A DNA stretch of 64,000 nt from Marasmius tenuissimus (Eukaryota > Basidiomycota > Agaricomycetes > Agaricales > Marasmiaceae): the NCBI GenBank assembly GCA_029532415.1, contig JAQOTA010000050.1, forward strand, positions 62,001-126,000. The letters are read 5' to 3'. The notes under the pieces were generated by a model. It searched no databases. It saw only the letters and a program-made list of their open reading frames with translations, and had not been told where the DNA came from. Each line of letters opens with the position of its first letter. Position 1 is the stretch's first letter. A program made the translations under genes and the position numbers. Of this stretch, positions 23,866-35,259 are shown piece by piece.

Positions 23866-25840
23866 ATGCCTTGGATAACAGACCGTCAGCGAGCTGCTCG
23901 TTCAACGATACGTGCTTTCACAAGCCTCTGGAAGTATGAGAAAAAGAAGAAGGAACGACATCTACGCGAGTTAGTACGGAGTCCCCGCCGCAGTGGCTTC
24001 ACACATGATCAAATCGAAGAAAACATATTACCCATACTGTCCTCCCCTCTTCCAAATTCCTCCAATGCCTTCGACACTGACTCTGCTTCTGAGTCTTCAT
24101 GCAACTCTATCCACCATGACACCCAGTTGATGAGATCTGAATTCGATGGCCTCACAATATCTGAGTCGGATAGTACATCAACGTCAACCTCCGCCATGGA
24201 TGGTCTCAATCAGACATCGGAATTTTCGTTCGGCGGTTCGGATACGTGGTCTTCTTCAGACAGCGAGATGGACTTGGAAGATCAAATGGAGATGGTGGAA
24301 AGAACTTTTGAGGTTATGGAGGGCATTTTGGAGTATGGTCAAATGAATGTTGAGATGAACATTGAGATGCAGATGGAGGACGATGGTATTATGGCGGACA
24401 TTGAGTCGGATACCAGCTCATGCTCAGACTCGTATGACTCGGGAGCAGAAGGTGATGATGAGCTGGAAAGTGACTCCATTGATGGTCCAGTGTTTTCAAC
24501 AGAGAGCCAAGTCTTGTACCAGAGGGTTGTGGAGGTGGTCAAAACCATCAATGAGCTCTACCGCACACGCTACATTGCACCTCGGAATCAATACTCGCGG
24601 CCTGAGGGCAATCTTCGACATGTTCTTCAGATATGGAGTGCTTCCAGACCCGACCTTTTCCGGACCGTGCTTCGTGTCTCACCAACCACATTTTGGCGGT
24701 TATACCATCGAATCAAAAATGACCCCGTCTTCCACAACCAGTCAGGCAACGAGCAGATACCCCGACACCATCAGCTGGCCATACTTCTCTATCGTCTTGG
24801 CCATTATGGGAACGGCGCAAGCTTGAACGAGGTTGCCAGTTGGTCTGGTTATGCGAAGGGTACCATTCTTCTCGCGACTCGACGTGCCATGACAGCACTC
24901 CTCCGAAAGGATTTCCGGGATGAGGTGGTGTGTCAACCAACGGAGGAGGAGAAGGAGAAAGCCAAGGAGTGGGTAGAGAGCCGCTCTTGCCCAGCGTGGA
25001 GGAATGGGTGGTGTATGGTTGACGGTACTTTGATTCCCCTGGCATTTCGCCCCAACTGGTATGGACAGAGCTATTATGATTGCAAGGGGCATTACTCTCT
25101 CAATGTCCAGGTGCGTTGTTCTACCCAGGTCCACCTGTCTCATCTATTTATACCAGTAATAGATCGTGAATATGCCCGACTTGCGGATTATCGAGTACGG
25201 GATCGGTCATGTTGGCAGCACCCATGACGCAAGTGCTTGGGAGGACACCGACTTTGCTCAGTACCCGGAGAAATATCTTGACCTCAATGAAGAGGAGTAC
25301 ATATTTGGCGACTCAGCTTATCCAGTACGTGTATATTTGATTGGAAATTGTGACGCCCGCTCATACTCTTGTCAGCTCCAGGAATGGCTCGTTGCTCCAT
25401 TCAAAAAGCCAGAACGTGAGATTCCCGAAAACACCACATTCAATAACCATGTATCGATGGTTCGGATCCGTTCAGAGCATACGATTGGCTTTCTGAAGGG
25501 TCGTCTACAGTCCCTGAAAGGACTGCCGCTACTGATCAAGGATCCTCGTTCCCACAAGTTCGCACTTTGTTGGATTGTTTGTTGTATTTGTGTTCATGCA
25601 TTCGCGATGACGTGTGAGAAGGAAGAGAACGAGGACTTGGATGATCTCAGGGAGATCTTTGGACTTGAGAGCGATAGCGAGGCAGAGGAGGCTGCTCAGC
25701 AGCGACAACGTACGACGCCATCGGGATCTGACCGCCAAAGGCCTGGTTTGGAAGCTGGGCGGCAGCGACGAAACAATCTCAAGCAAGATTTGCTGGATTA
25801 TAAGGTGTTGCGGGGAAATCAACGACGCCGAAGGGCTTGA
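23866..25840 (+). CDS. PIF/Harbinger DDE superfamily nuclease (transposase)
   Basis: Exons 23866-25110, 25163-25324 and 25376-25840. Two introns of 52 and 51 nt interrupt the catalytic domain; the second is in-frame and stop-free, but removing it restores the family text GDSAYP followed by LQEWLVAPFKKPE. Catalytic residues visible: Asp in MVDGTLIPL, Asp in FGDSAYP, Glu in RSEHTIGFLKGRLQ. Another conserved stretch is GHVGSTHDASAW. A helix-turn-helix-like region precedes the catalytic domain (TFWRLYHRIKNDP through LNEVASWSGYAKGTI). The first 200 residues are acidic and Ser/Asp-rich, a common N-terminal extension in fungal copies. The ATG at 23866 is the first in the open frame. The enzyme would cut transposon ends in the nucleus together with the partner protein encoded at 25921-27612. 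It appears intact. Confidence 0.9.
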
Positions 25841-25920
25841 GCATCAGATATATGATATACATGATTGATATGTATATACAGCGCCAAGAAAAGTCGTGCA
25901 AAACTATCATATCATATCAA

Positions 25921-27612
25921 TCAAATATCAAAGTGATCTTCACGAGTCTCGTCAGAAGAGATATCATACGATTGACTGGTATCTGCATTCCCACCCATGT
26001 CCCATGATTGACTAGCCTCTGCACTTCCACCCACGTTCCATGATTGATCTCCCTCTGTGATCCCTCCCATGAAGGGATTAGTCGAAAACCCTTGGGGATG
26101 ACTGGGCTGTGGGAAAGTTCCCATGCTCCTGGCACCGGGTCCCAACGACTGCTGTCCCTGTCCCTGTCCAGGCTGGTGCTGAGGGTACTTGAGCTCCATC
26201 ATCCGGAGCATCATCTTGTTTCGCTCCTCCTGCTGCTCGCTCCTCAACACCATCTTTTCCTGCTTCAACTTGAACTTTAGCTCCATCTCCTTCATCTTTG
26301 TTTTCTCCCGTGCGAGCTTGACCTGTGCGTCCCCGTCCACCTTCGCCTTTGCCAACTCCAATTCTCTCTTACGGCTCTCTTCAATAGACTGTGCAGCATC
26401 AGCAAAATCTCCCGCGCCCTTGAACTTCTTCGGCACTACCTTGTTCGAGGTTTTCGAGGCGGCAACAGAAGACGAGTTCGAGGTTTTGTGTTTTTTGGTG
26501 GCCGGGGCGGCAGATACGGGGACATCATCACGACTACGCTTTGGAGGCTTCGTTTTGGCTCGCTTGGTGACTGAAATTGTTTCAGGTAGGCTGTCCTCGC
26601 TGTCGGTATCCAGTGGTGAGGGACTCTGAGCTCTAGATGCAACGTCCGATGGGGATGTAGAGCGAGGGCGAATGGAAGGTGAACTTGTTCTCGGCGACAC
26701 AGCCTCAACATCCGAATCGACATCAATGACATCCTTGTTCTCGACAGGCGCGCCCACAACACTGAGGTCCAAGTCTGTCGTGCTATTCCCAACCCCTACT
26801 GGAGTGATGTTTGGTCTCTGACCAATGAGTGCGCGCATCTCAAAGAAGTATGGGCATTTGGCTCTGCAGACGGCTAGAAAGGGTTTTCAGTAAGTTTTTG
26901 ATCATGATGAGCTCAATATTTGCCGGCACTCACTCCACATGTTCGTGAACTCGTTGTCCAGTGACATATCAATCTGGTCCTCCCGCTCAATACCAGCCCC
27001 CGTCTCTCCCATATCCTTGATGCAGTCCCGACAAATCAATGCCATCCTGTTTATAAGAACATGAGCCCGACTTCAGTCATGAAAACAGAAGTGAGCAACA
27101 ACAAACTCACTTGTCCAATCTGTTTTTTATCTTGTCCTCCCACTTTCCCCGACCTTTTCCACCCGCAATAGCCTGCACAATCTGTGGTCCATACACCGGA
27201 TGATCTTTGAATAGACCAAGCGCGAGCTGCCGGTAGTAGTCCGTTTTTGTGGTCCCTCCTCCTTTGGTAGTCAACGGGTTGGTTTCATTAGGACCGGGGT
27301 AAAGGTTTCGTCTGATCTCCTTGTTTTCCGTGATCAAGGTAACCAATCGCGTTGACAAGTCTTTTTCCTTCTCCCATCTATACGGCAACAACAATGGTAA
27401 GTCAAATTGGGCTAATCTGAAAGGAACCTGCATACTTACTGCACGGCTACCGACTGTATTTTTCCTCCTTCAGGCTTTGCAGAGTCTGTCGATTTATTTT
27501 TTCGTGGCGCTCTTTCACGTTTGGGCTGTTTCGGGTGTTCGGGAGGGTTTTGGTCGGATGCGTCAGGCTCGGCAGGAGCAGACTCCGATGAGGCTGAGCG
27601 GGTATTTGCCAT
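25921..27612 (-). CDS. Harbinger second protein (DNA-binding partner of the transposase)
   Basis: Coding order exons: 27612-27440, 27377-27111, 27046-26934, 26873-25921, totalling 1506 nt (501 aa), phases all consistent. The ATG opens MANTRSASSESAP. The N-terminal half holds a Myb/SANT-like region: WEKEKDLSTRLVTLITENK, then the stretch PGPNETNPLTTKGGGTTKTD, as in second proteins of other fungal Harbinger elements. The middle is Ser/Pro-rich with basic clusters (KRAKTKPPKRSRD) that could be nuclear localisation signals. It is followed by a long charged coiled coil (about residues 325-405, rich in EESRKRELELAKAK and KMKEMELKFKLKQEK) and a Gln/Gly-rich tail. In known members this protein binds the transposon ends and brings the nuclease to the nucleus; assignment here rests on position and motif. 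No defect is seen. Confidence 0.82.
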
Positions 27613-27772
27613 GTTCGAGAGAGAACAAAATCGGAACGCAAAAAAAAAATGCCAGGCATGATAGGTACATAATGTGGAAAATATTTCCAAATAAATAATT
27701 ATTTATAATTCCAATCAATCAAGCGGATGCGAGAGAATCGACTTGGACAGAATCGACCTCGATTCTGACGCG

Positions 27773-27796
27773 AGTTTCGAGTCCGGACTCGAAACT
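27773..27796. repeat. Perfect 24-bp palindrome inside right Harbinger end
   Basis: The half site AGTTTCGAGTCC is followed directly by its exact reverse complement. It lies between the second gene's promoter region and the right terminal repeat, amid further GGTCGATTCT copies in both orientations, and has no counterpart at the left end. Confidence 0.85.
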
Positions 27797-27848
27797 GCAG
27801 AATCGTCGATTCTGCCAGTTCCCACGATTCTGTCCAGAATCGACCATT

Positions 27849-27918
27849 AGAATCGACCTCAGAATCGACTACAGAATCGACCCGAGAATCGACCCGAAAT
27901 CCCACTCTGACCTCCTCT
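27849..27918 (-). repeat. Harbinger right terminal inverted repeat
   Basis: Reverse complement of the left repeat with three mismatches in 70 bp. Further in (27729-27848) more GGTCGATTCT units continue, so the right end is repeat-rich over about 190 bp while the left end is not. Confidence 0.88.
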
Positions 27919-30164
27919 AATGCTCTTTCTTCCTCGAGATCATCGATACCTATCTGTTGCTGATGGAAGCTCACATAGACCGACTCCAGAGCTCATAGCA
28001 GTACTTCAGAGCCAAGTATGTTGATGATTTGAAGCAAAACAACGGACACTGGTCACATCGAGATAGGTTCACCCCGTGCATCAGCAGCTACCGCATAATC
28101 CTGCCTCGCCACCATTTTTGTGAGTCATGTAATCGACCTGGTTTGGGATTCAAAAGATTCTGATCTCACTATAGCGGCCACCTCCTGTCAGCTAAGTATT
28201 ATCGTCGCACTTCCAGTCTAACGTATTCGAGCCGGGGAGGTACCAGTTCGCGCTTATCACACCTCCGGTCCATTTTGATTCAACACTTTCAGTTCGACGC
28301 AGTTTCATCGGCAAATCTAGTTTTAAATGAGTGCCCGTAAGCCGCTTATACATCCTCTACGCCTGATCCACCCAGGCGCCAGAATAGCACTCAACGGACC
28401 TGCGCGTAGTACTATGTACATTCGTATCAGTATACGATGTGTAATCAAATAGAAAATCTGCATCGTTGAGTACAAGGCTGGAACAAATCCAGCACTACAA
28501 TCACTAAAGCCTATTCATGAGGCCAACGCCGAGGATGTGCGGAGGAATATGTTCTGATGGCTCGGATAACCGGGACCCGAATAGCCGGTGACCTTGTTCG
28601 AAAACATATATTTTATTACACTCCTCCAAGGGATACAGAGATCAGTTCTCAATGTTATATAGGTAGTTTATTATATGTATACTCATGGAAATTGATACTA
28701 TATAACTGATTGAACTACTCAGATTCCCTGGTATTGAATAAAGGACGGATCACCCGTTTCCCTATAACACCTTTGTTCGCAGTCCCCGTTTGAGTGGCTG
28801 TTACGACCGCTTCAAAAAATCTCAAATAAATCTGGTGGGTACCTTTTTAGGGAGTCTTTGCGGTGTTATCTTGATGGAATCTTACGTTGATATGAGTCGA
28901 GAAAATGAGTGAGGTTCGCGCGAGACCGCCAGAGCCAACAGACCTCTACTTTCTGAAGTTTAACACGCAGGACTCCTTAGAAAGCCACCCCAAGCTTTAT
29001 GAGATTTACATACACGTTGAATGAGCATATTTCTAACTGGTACGGTGTGTATTCAATGGTGGGTTCTAGTATGAAGTAGAAGTCCGGCTTCAGGACCGAT
29101 AAAATACCTGGCGGAGGAGACAACGACAAAGCATTGCATGTGGTCATAGGGAAAGATCACTATCAGCATGAGCAGGATAGTTAGACCGTCACTTAAACAA
29201 TGAGGGTGGCAGTACATAAGTCCACCCGCCGAACCTCTGAACCCAGGATTGGTAGATTGAAAGCGGCGCTTGAGCATCGCAGGTCAGTTTTTCCACCACC
29301 GAGCTGTGATTACTGTATTCCAAGCAAATCACGTTCTGCAGGCTTCTGGTAGTAAGCCGGCCGCTGTATATGAACATTCACTCACTGGGATAAGATACCG
29401 TGTTGAGTACATGCGTGCGGAGCCCCAGACATCCGCAAGCTGAGGCCTACTCAACTGTGTTGTCCATATAGTAAACTGACATGCGGCGAGAAACTTGACG
29501 AAATGGAGCTCGAAGATGTCGAGCCAATTGTATGAGGATGAGGGGTATAGACCTACGAGTGAAGAAGATGGTGCAGTTCTGTAGTTCTGCAGTGTGCACT
29601 TATCCTAGCCTCGCGAAAGCGGCGACCATCCTTCCCCCCACAACGGCTTCCTATTCTCACTACAAATCCTGGATCCTTCAACCTGTAGGCCCTGCTGTCA
29701 ATTTCCGGAAGCTTCGAAGGAGACTGTTATCGAAGTGGGTACACCGATCCCCAATTCCAACGAGAGGGATATTGAGAAAGCATGAAGGGGGCAAGAGCTT
29801 CATATACTCAAACCCCCATCTATAAGATACGAGCGAGTTTTTTTGAGACGCCGACACATCCGTCCTCAACAATAGGGGGCATCTATTGGTTGCGGTTGTG
29901 TGCACAATGATCGATTCCCCGATTTCGGTAAGACGCGACGAGGCAACGGAGAGTTTAGTATACTCTAGCCTAAAGCTGGAGAATATTTGATAGTTTTTCG
30001 AAGACAACGACATACATTCGACAATAGTTGAGGGCATCGACGGTGTGGAGACACAACGGATAGGTCGCGCGATCGAACCAATTGCCCAGGTTGATTGTGC
30101 CGGCGAGAGCGGGGAGATGTCTAGAAGAAGTGGATTTGTTGACTGTGAGCAGGAGGATCAGGTT
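27919..30164. other. Unassigned interval right of Harbinger
   Basis: About 2.2 kb without a supportable gene. Minus-strand frames at 29053-29377 and 29678-30037 have no family motifs. The stretch 28.4-28.9 kb is AT-rich. Confidence 0.4.
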
Positions 30165-30345
30165 TGAGAGGGAGTGACTGAAAATATCCCGGAGGATGGG
30201 CATCGAGCATATCGGCGGTGGTGGCGAGGTCGATAGCCTGGTGACAGCAGCGGTTTGTTCGGTCCGTGCGAAGGCCTGATAGGCCCATTTCTCACGTACA
30301 AGGAACCATCCCAATTAGGGTTTCGGCACCTGTCACAAGTGCTGC
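30165..30345 (-). repeat. Dispersed inverted repeat, right copy
   Basis: Reverse-orientation partner of 22813-23000. The 128 bp nearest 30345 are identical to the left copy; divergence begins abruptly near 30215. Coding-like changes (Thr/Ala, Val/Met, silent third positions) in the diverged part suggest a shared exon of unknown family. Confidence 0.7.
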
Positions 30346-30726
30346 CTAAGGTGCACCTTGTGTTCGGCTGTAGTCGCGCGTGGCACGTGCTACTGATGCC
30401 CAATTCGCACGCCCTCAGCCACCTCCACAGCTTGTTTACTCTTGCCTTCTCCCAATAACGGTGGCGCCGCGTAGATTGGCCACCTTATCAGCATTGCTCG
30501 CTTTACTCCTCGGAAGCAGTCAGGACAGGGCTATGCACGAAACTCCTTCCTTCCTGTTTTAGCAAGAGCAAGGTCATCTGCTATCTAATGTGGGCTTCCG
30601 TGTGCGACGTAAGTGCTGTAGATTAGCTATCTCCTCTATATATGCGCTCCGCTCAAGTCATTGCCGCAGCCTGTCAAAAAAACAACACCCTTACTTGACC
30701 ACTGACCACCACCATCTCCGCTCATT

Positions 30727-31736
30727 ATGTTCGGGTACCAGCCTCGTCAGAACGAGCGATATTACTGGGACTTTGTCATTTTTAAGGTAAGACCCGAATC
30801 GATATATTGTTGAGACTCTAATGAGCCGTCATCAGGTCGAACACGAGCTCTTCAAGGTCCCAAAGCATGCATTTTCGAATAACCCTTACCCACCCTTCAA
30901 CAAAATGTTTCCCGCGAATCAAGAAGCCGCCGACGATGCAAAGGAAACAGATAAATCCCCAGGTGCATCACCTGAGAACCCAATCGTATTGGAGGAGATT
31001 CACAAAGTTGATTTCGAGCGATTTTTGAGTGTGCTGTATCCGCAGTACGTCGTCATGTCGCTTTTTTTATCTCTCCGATTGACCTATAGTGCAACGTGCA
31101 TTATGGACCCATAGATTCAAGCCCTCTCATCGCAACAATAATTCGGAAGGACTGCACGAATCGGAGATTGACACCTGGTTATCCGTGCTAAAGCTGTCCT
31201 CACAATGGAACTTTATCGACATCAGAAAGACAGCTATTGAACGTATTTCAGAACATACCATGTCGCCCGCATCTTTCAACGCTTTTGACCGTATTGTTGC
31301 GGGAAGGGAATACGGCGTTCTTCAATGGTTTCTAGACGGCGTCATTGCAATAGCTGGTGCACACACCGCCGATATCAGCCGCGGTGACGCCCACAAAATT
31401 GTCCTTGGCACAGCGCTATCTCTTTACCACCTCAAGGGCAGAGTCAGGAGGGTTGCGCGAGATTCTACCTTTGGCTGCTACGGTTCCATGGATGAGCTGA
31501 AGGATGAACGCTGTCTTCGACGCACACTTTCTATGGGAATCTCAGAGTATCTGGCGAACGATCTTTGGGATATAATATCCAGGGCACGTACTTACGAGCA
31601 TGTCACTATGGACGACATCCTGGGGGGAGTTGGTGGTTTCGGCGGGACGGTTCAGGTTTCGGTCGATGGCCATCGCCCATTTCGCTGCCGATGGTCTATC
31701 CGTCAGGAGGAGGAATTTTCCATCGTGCTCGGGTAA
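30727..31736 (+). CDS. BTB/POZ-domain protein, copy 1
   Basis: Exons 30727-30786, 30836-31044 and 31115-31736 read in phase to a TAA stop (about 297 codons). The N-terminus has the Agaricomycete BTB pattern: RYYWDFVIFKVEHELFKVPKHAF, then NPYPPFNKMF, a variable acidic linker (EAADDAKETDKSPG), ENPIVLEEIHKVDFERFLSVLYP, the usual dimerisation-domain half that ends in the FLxxLYP motif. The C-terminal part, WLSVLKLSSQWNFIDIRKTAIERI and DRIVAGREYGV.QW, matches the BACK-like region of this fungal family. BTB proteins commonly recruit partners or act as Cullin-3 substrate adaptors; nothing here shows which. The third-exon acceptor at 31114 was chosen because it keeps phase and matches copy 2. The ATG lies shortly upstream of WDF, as in copy 2. 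Confidence 0.78.
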
Positions 31737-32552
31737 TAGCTCAAGCTCGGTGAGGGAGAGGAAAGGATGAAGGTTTCCTCGACTTTACAATTATACAGTA
31801 CACCCGTAGGCAATTTATTTATTACCACGGAACTTGATATTGGAGATTTGGAAAAGACTGGCACAAAAATTATCATAATCGCGTGCGTACATGAATCTGA
31901 GTGGTCAAGACAAAGGCCACGGCTGTATGGAGATAAACGATAAATGCCAAAAGCACGGATTCTCTTCCTCCCTACAGAAACCCATCGTTTCCGATGACTA
32001 CACGCAAGACCCGATAGATACATTGTTACCCAGGATTGCATGGATATGTAACCCCGTCATTGTCGTGGTGGTTTCGACCGATAACCTATGTCTGGCTTTA
32101 GTCAACCCTTTCCCGATACCCACGTGCTTTGCCTCGGAGAACCCCGAGTCTGGGGCCTTCGGCGAGGTTGTCCTGACCAGCTACCACCATTCCCGCAAAT
32201 TTGATTGCATGGGTACCTTTTTAGAGCTCATCGTGCTTGAGGGTAACTCCTATCCCTATTCATATTTGAGATCTCTTATTTACTAAAGCGAATGAATGGC
32301 GGCTTTTCCAGAGCGCTTCTGGAGCAAGACTCGGAAATCTCTAGCCTATCGGGTGCTTCTCGACAGAATTCCCGTTCGTGGGTTTTTCTGGAGCTCATCT
32401 TGACCTATTTTCGGATCTGTGGTGCCTGGAGTAGCCTCCTGTCCTTGGCATGGCAAAAGCTGGTTGAACACGAGGTACGGTCTCCACATGTCACCTGGCA
32501 TCGATACTAATAGCTCGACTTGGACCAGAGACTGCATTTTTCCCCAATCGCC
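31737..32552. other. Intergenic between BTB copies 1 and 2
   Basis: Plus-strand frames at 31891-32286 and 32292-32510 show no known motif. The last part (32400-32550) is the promoter region of copy 2, with a pyrimidine-rich segment before the ATG. Confidence 0.4.
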
Positions 32553-33546
32553 ATGTCCATAATCACCAACGCCAGATACTACTGGGACTTTGTTGTGTTC
32601 AAGGTATTTCACGTCGATTATTGTGATCATTCAATCGGCTTATTAGGATGTGAGGTTGAAGACGAGCTGTTCAAAATTCCCAAACACCGCTTTGCCGACA
32701 ACCCCCATCCTCCATTCAAGGAAATGTTCACGCTTCCTCAAGTCCAAAAACATCCAAACGGCAAAGGTCATAAAACTCCCGAGGAAGGAACGTCACCAGA
32801 TAATCCTATCGTCCTCGAACAAACTTTAAAAGTGGATTTTGAGAGATTTCTAGACGTTTTATACCCTCCGTGCGCAGCGTTCCAGCATTTTTCTCAATAA
32901 CATACTGACCGCCTCCAGTGCCAAAAACCCTGACCGTGAGGAAACACCCGACTCTGACACGGTCGCACAAACATGGCTCTCCGTCCTGAAACTCTCCTCC
33001 CTATGGAACTTTATCCCGATCCGTCGAATGTCCATCGACCGCTTATCCAGAGTCTCAACCACCTCGTTCACCGCTATTGACCGTATCGTCCGAGGAAGGG
33101 AATATGGTGTGGCTCAATGGTTCATCGAGGGCATTGTCAGTATCGCCGGCGATTATCTCACCAACATCGAACACGCCGACGCCAGAAGAATCGGTCTCGA
33201 TACGACAGTTTCGTTATTCCATTTCAAGAGCGCTATTCGGACCCTCGTTCAGGCGTTTTCAACTCCAGGAGCCGACTCAGACTCCAAACGGGGAGGTCAT
33301 TCGGCGTCGAAAGCGAGAAGAGCTTTGATTCGGTTGTTTTGTAGGAGTGTACCCCACTATTTTGCTGGGGATATGAGGGATTTGGTGGCGAAGGGGCAGG
33401 TTTATGATCATACGGAACGGGAATTGGCAGAGGGAAGATTTTGGATTGTGGAGATATCGGTTGTGGGGTTTTTATCGAGGGTTCCGTGTCGGTGCTCGCT
33501 GGGTAAGAAGTCGGAGATTACACTCGAGGAATGTGTTCCAGTGTGA
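32553..33546 (+). CDS. BTB/POZ-domain protein, copy 2
   Basis: Exons 32553-32603, 32655-32869 and 32919-33546 read in phase to TGA (298 codons including the stop). The ATG opens MSIITNARYYWDFVVFK; exon 2 starts exactly at VEDELFKIPKHRF. Conserved elements: NPHPPFKEMF, ENPIVLEQ-type strand (here DNPIVLEQTLKVDFERFL), DVLYP, then WLSVLKLSSLWNFIPIRRMSIDRL and the RIVRGREYGVAQW block shared with copy 1. The C-terminal 170 residues are nearly identical to copy 3 at 37.4-38.3 kb. No defect is seen. Same uncertainty about partners as copy 1. The three genes are in the same orientation, consistent with local duplication. Confidence 0.8.
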
Positions 33547-34139
33547 AGGGCATGGGTGAGTATAGTGGATTTTATATCCGTTTTTATAAGTCCTTACTAG
33601 TTTCTTTGCTCAGGCGCAGTACGTCGCAGCACGACGCAAAGAGAAGAAGAGCCTTACGCTTCATGTCATATGATAAGTTAATACGGCTAGTCATGCAAAC
33701 GGCCATGCGAGACGGCCTGACAAGCATCATGTCAGTAAGTACTGAGATTACGGATAGATAAGAGACTGTATCATTGTGAAAGTAAGGGTACAAGTACTCA
33801 GACGCGGACTGCCCGTAAATTCGTAATCACTTCGAGCCTATATAGTCCTTTGGTTGGCCTGATTTACCAATGTTTACTCTTCAAGCTCTCTGAGTTCCGA
33901 CACTCGTGTTCGATATTGGGTACAGCGTGACTAAGGCATACTTTTACTGGTATTAGGATGGCGCCAATGACCATGTAATCTACGGGTAAGATGGCAGTCG
34001 TCCGAGGAAAAGTTAGTGCATGTACGCCCATCACAACAAGTCAATTCAAGTCCTTCGAAACGGCCGTATCCCTTCTTGCTCCATCTCCTTGAGGATCCTG
34101 AGTTTATGCTAATTGGCGCAATAAGAAAATGTCGGAGGG

Positions 34140-34830
34140 TCCTCTGCCGTCTGCGATCACGTCACCGGCGTCGTTGAGACCATCCGCTTGAGTATCCCCA
34201 GCGTCTGTACGCTCAGACGAATGAGGGGACTCAACGGCGATTGCTGAATGGAACGAGGCTGACGCGTCGGAGTTGGATGAGAGATAATCGAGTGGCAGTT
34301 ATTCAGCGTGGGCTAGACTGCAAATTACACTCCCACCTCAAACCTGCGCCGCCTCTATTTCATGATCTAATGGAAGTATTCGAGGAAAGACATGCCCTCC
34401 TCCGAAATGAGAATGAACGGCCCGGGGAGTGTCCCTTGCAAATCAATAAGGAGTGCTGGGTATTAAGTACGTTGGCCGATCGAAAGAGACCGGCGAACCT
34501 GAAGCAAAAGAGCGCCACTTCGAGGATTATCGGGAGTGTGGCGAGGCATGAAGGGATATGCCATTGTTCAAAGCATTCTTGAAGCAACATAGAGAAAGTC
34601 ATTTCTCGGGAACTGCTCTATGTGTGGCTCGGTGATATTCTCGAAGCCATTGCTTGAATATGAGACCGAGAAGGGCATCAACGAGGTTGAGCAGCAAGCC
34701 CAAAAACCAGAGCACAGTGGCCGTAAATTTGAACTCTGACGTGAGCCTCCTACGAGATGATACGAACAACGGGGTAAGATGAGCAGTTGATAGACATGCA
34801 AGTGTGGTCAGTATTTATGAAATCTGGATT
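34140..34830 (-). pseudogene. DUF6535-family remnant with internal deletion
   Basis: The minus strand reads VLWFLGLLLNLVDALLGLIF followed by the hallmark KQWLREYHRATH, then a stop (EK, stop), then in another frame ILEVALFCFRFAGLF. Near 34.24-34.30 kb a C-terminal family segment (SLDYLSSNSDASASF) follows, although about 400 codons should separate it from the core. The copy has therefore lost its middle and carries at least one stop and one frame change. Confidence 0.62.
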
Positions 34831-35259
34831 CTGTCCTATTTCCATCACCCCTCTCACTCAATAGTCCGCCTCAAACCTAGCCATCATTAGGGCCTATTCG
34901 CGAACGCTCTCCGAGCAGACCGAAGCCCAGCAGAAATCCGAGAGAAGGTCTACGTCATGGCTGGTTTTTCAGCGACGTCATCGACTTTCCGGCCTTTTCC
35001 CAGCCCCCTCGGAAAGGTCCGAGATTTCGTTCCCATCTGCCTGGGAGCGATTTGGGAATATGAACTATTGCCAACGAAACATTCCTGAGCTCGGGTACGA
35101 GAATTACGATCAACTAGCCCTATTGATTCACGGGTGTCCAAGTTCATACAGACTCGTACCCCAAGACAGCGGCGCGTGTTTTGGCGCATTAACAGACTAT
35201 TAGGATGCAGAATGACTACATAGATGAAACCAACAAAAGCACCTATACCAGTCACCCAG

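Larger units (their letters stand above)
23611..27918 (+). mobile_element. PIF/Harbinger-type DNA transposon, complete (4308 bp)
   Basis: Both ends begin AGAGGAGGTCAGAGTG in inverted orientation (23611 and 27918), and the outer 70 bp match at 67 positions. The trinucleotide AAT flanks both ends (23608-23610, 27919-27921), as expected for the 3-bp target duplication of this superfamily, although TWA is the usual target. Inside are the two genes that define the superfamily, arranged convergently: a DDE_Tnp_4-type nuclease (23866-25840, +) and a second, DNA-binding-type protein (25921-27612, -), with only 80 bp between their stop codons. Neither gene shows a frameshift or premature stop, so the copy could be young and autonomous. 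Subterminal GGTCGATTCT repeats probably serve as protein-binding sites (inference). Confidence 0.88.

Noticed and set aside
26044..26629. Plus-strand frames rich in Leu/Ser/Phe across the second Harbinger gene
   Set aside because: Antisense shadows of a charged coiled-coil coding region.
27699..27974. Repetitive open frame with VDSxVDSxVDS pattern
   Set aside because: It is the chance translation of the GGTCGATTCT repeats in the transposon end.
30000..30120. A GGTTCGATC sequence resembling a tRNA B box on the minus strand
   Set aside because: No A box, acceptor stem or cloverleaf could be drawn around it. No tRNA or rRNA gene was found elsewhere in the window.
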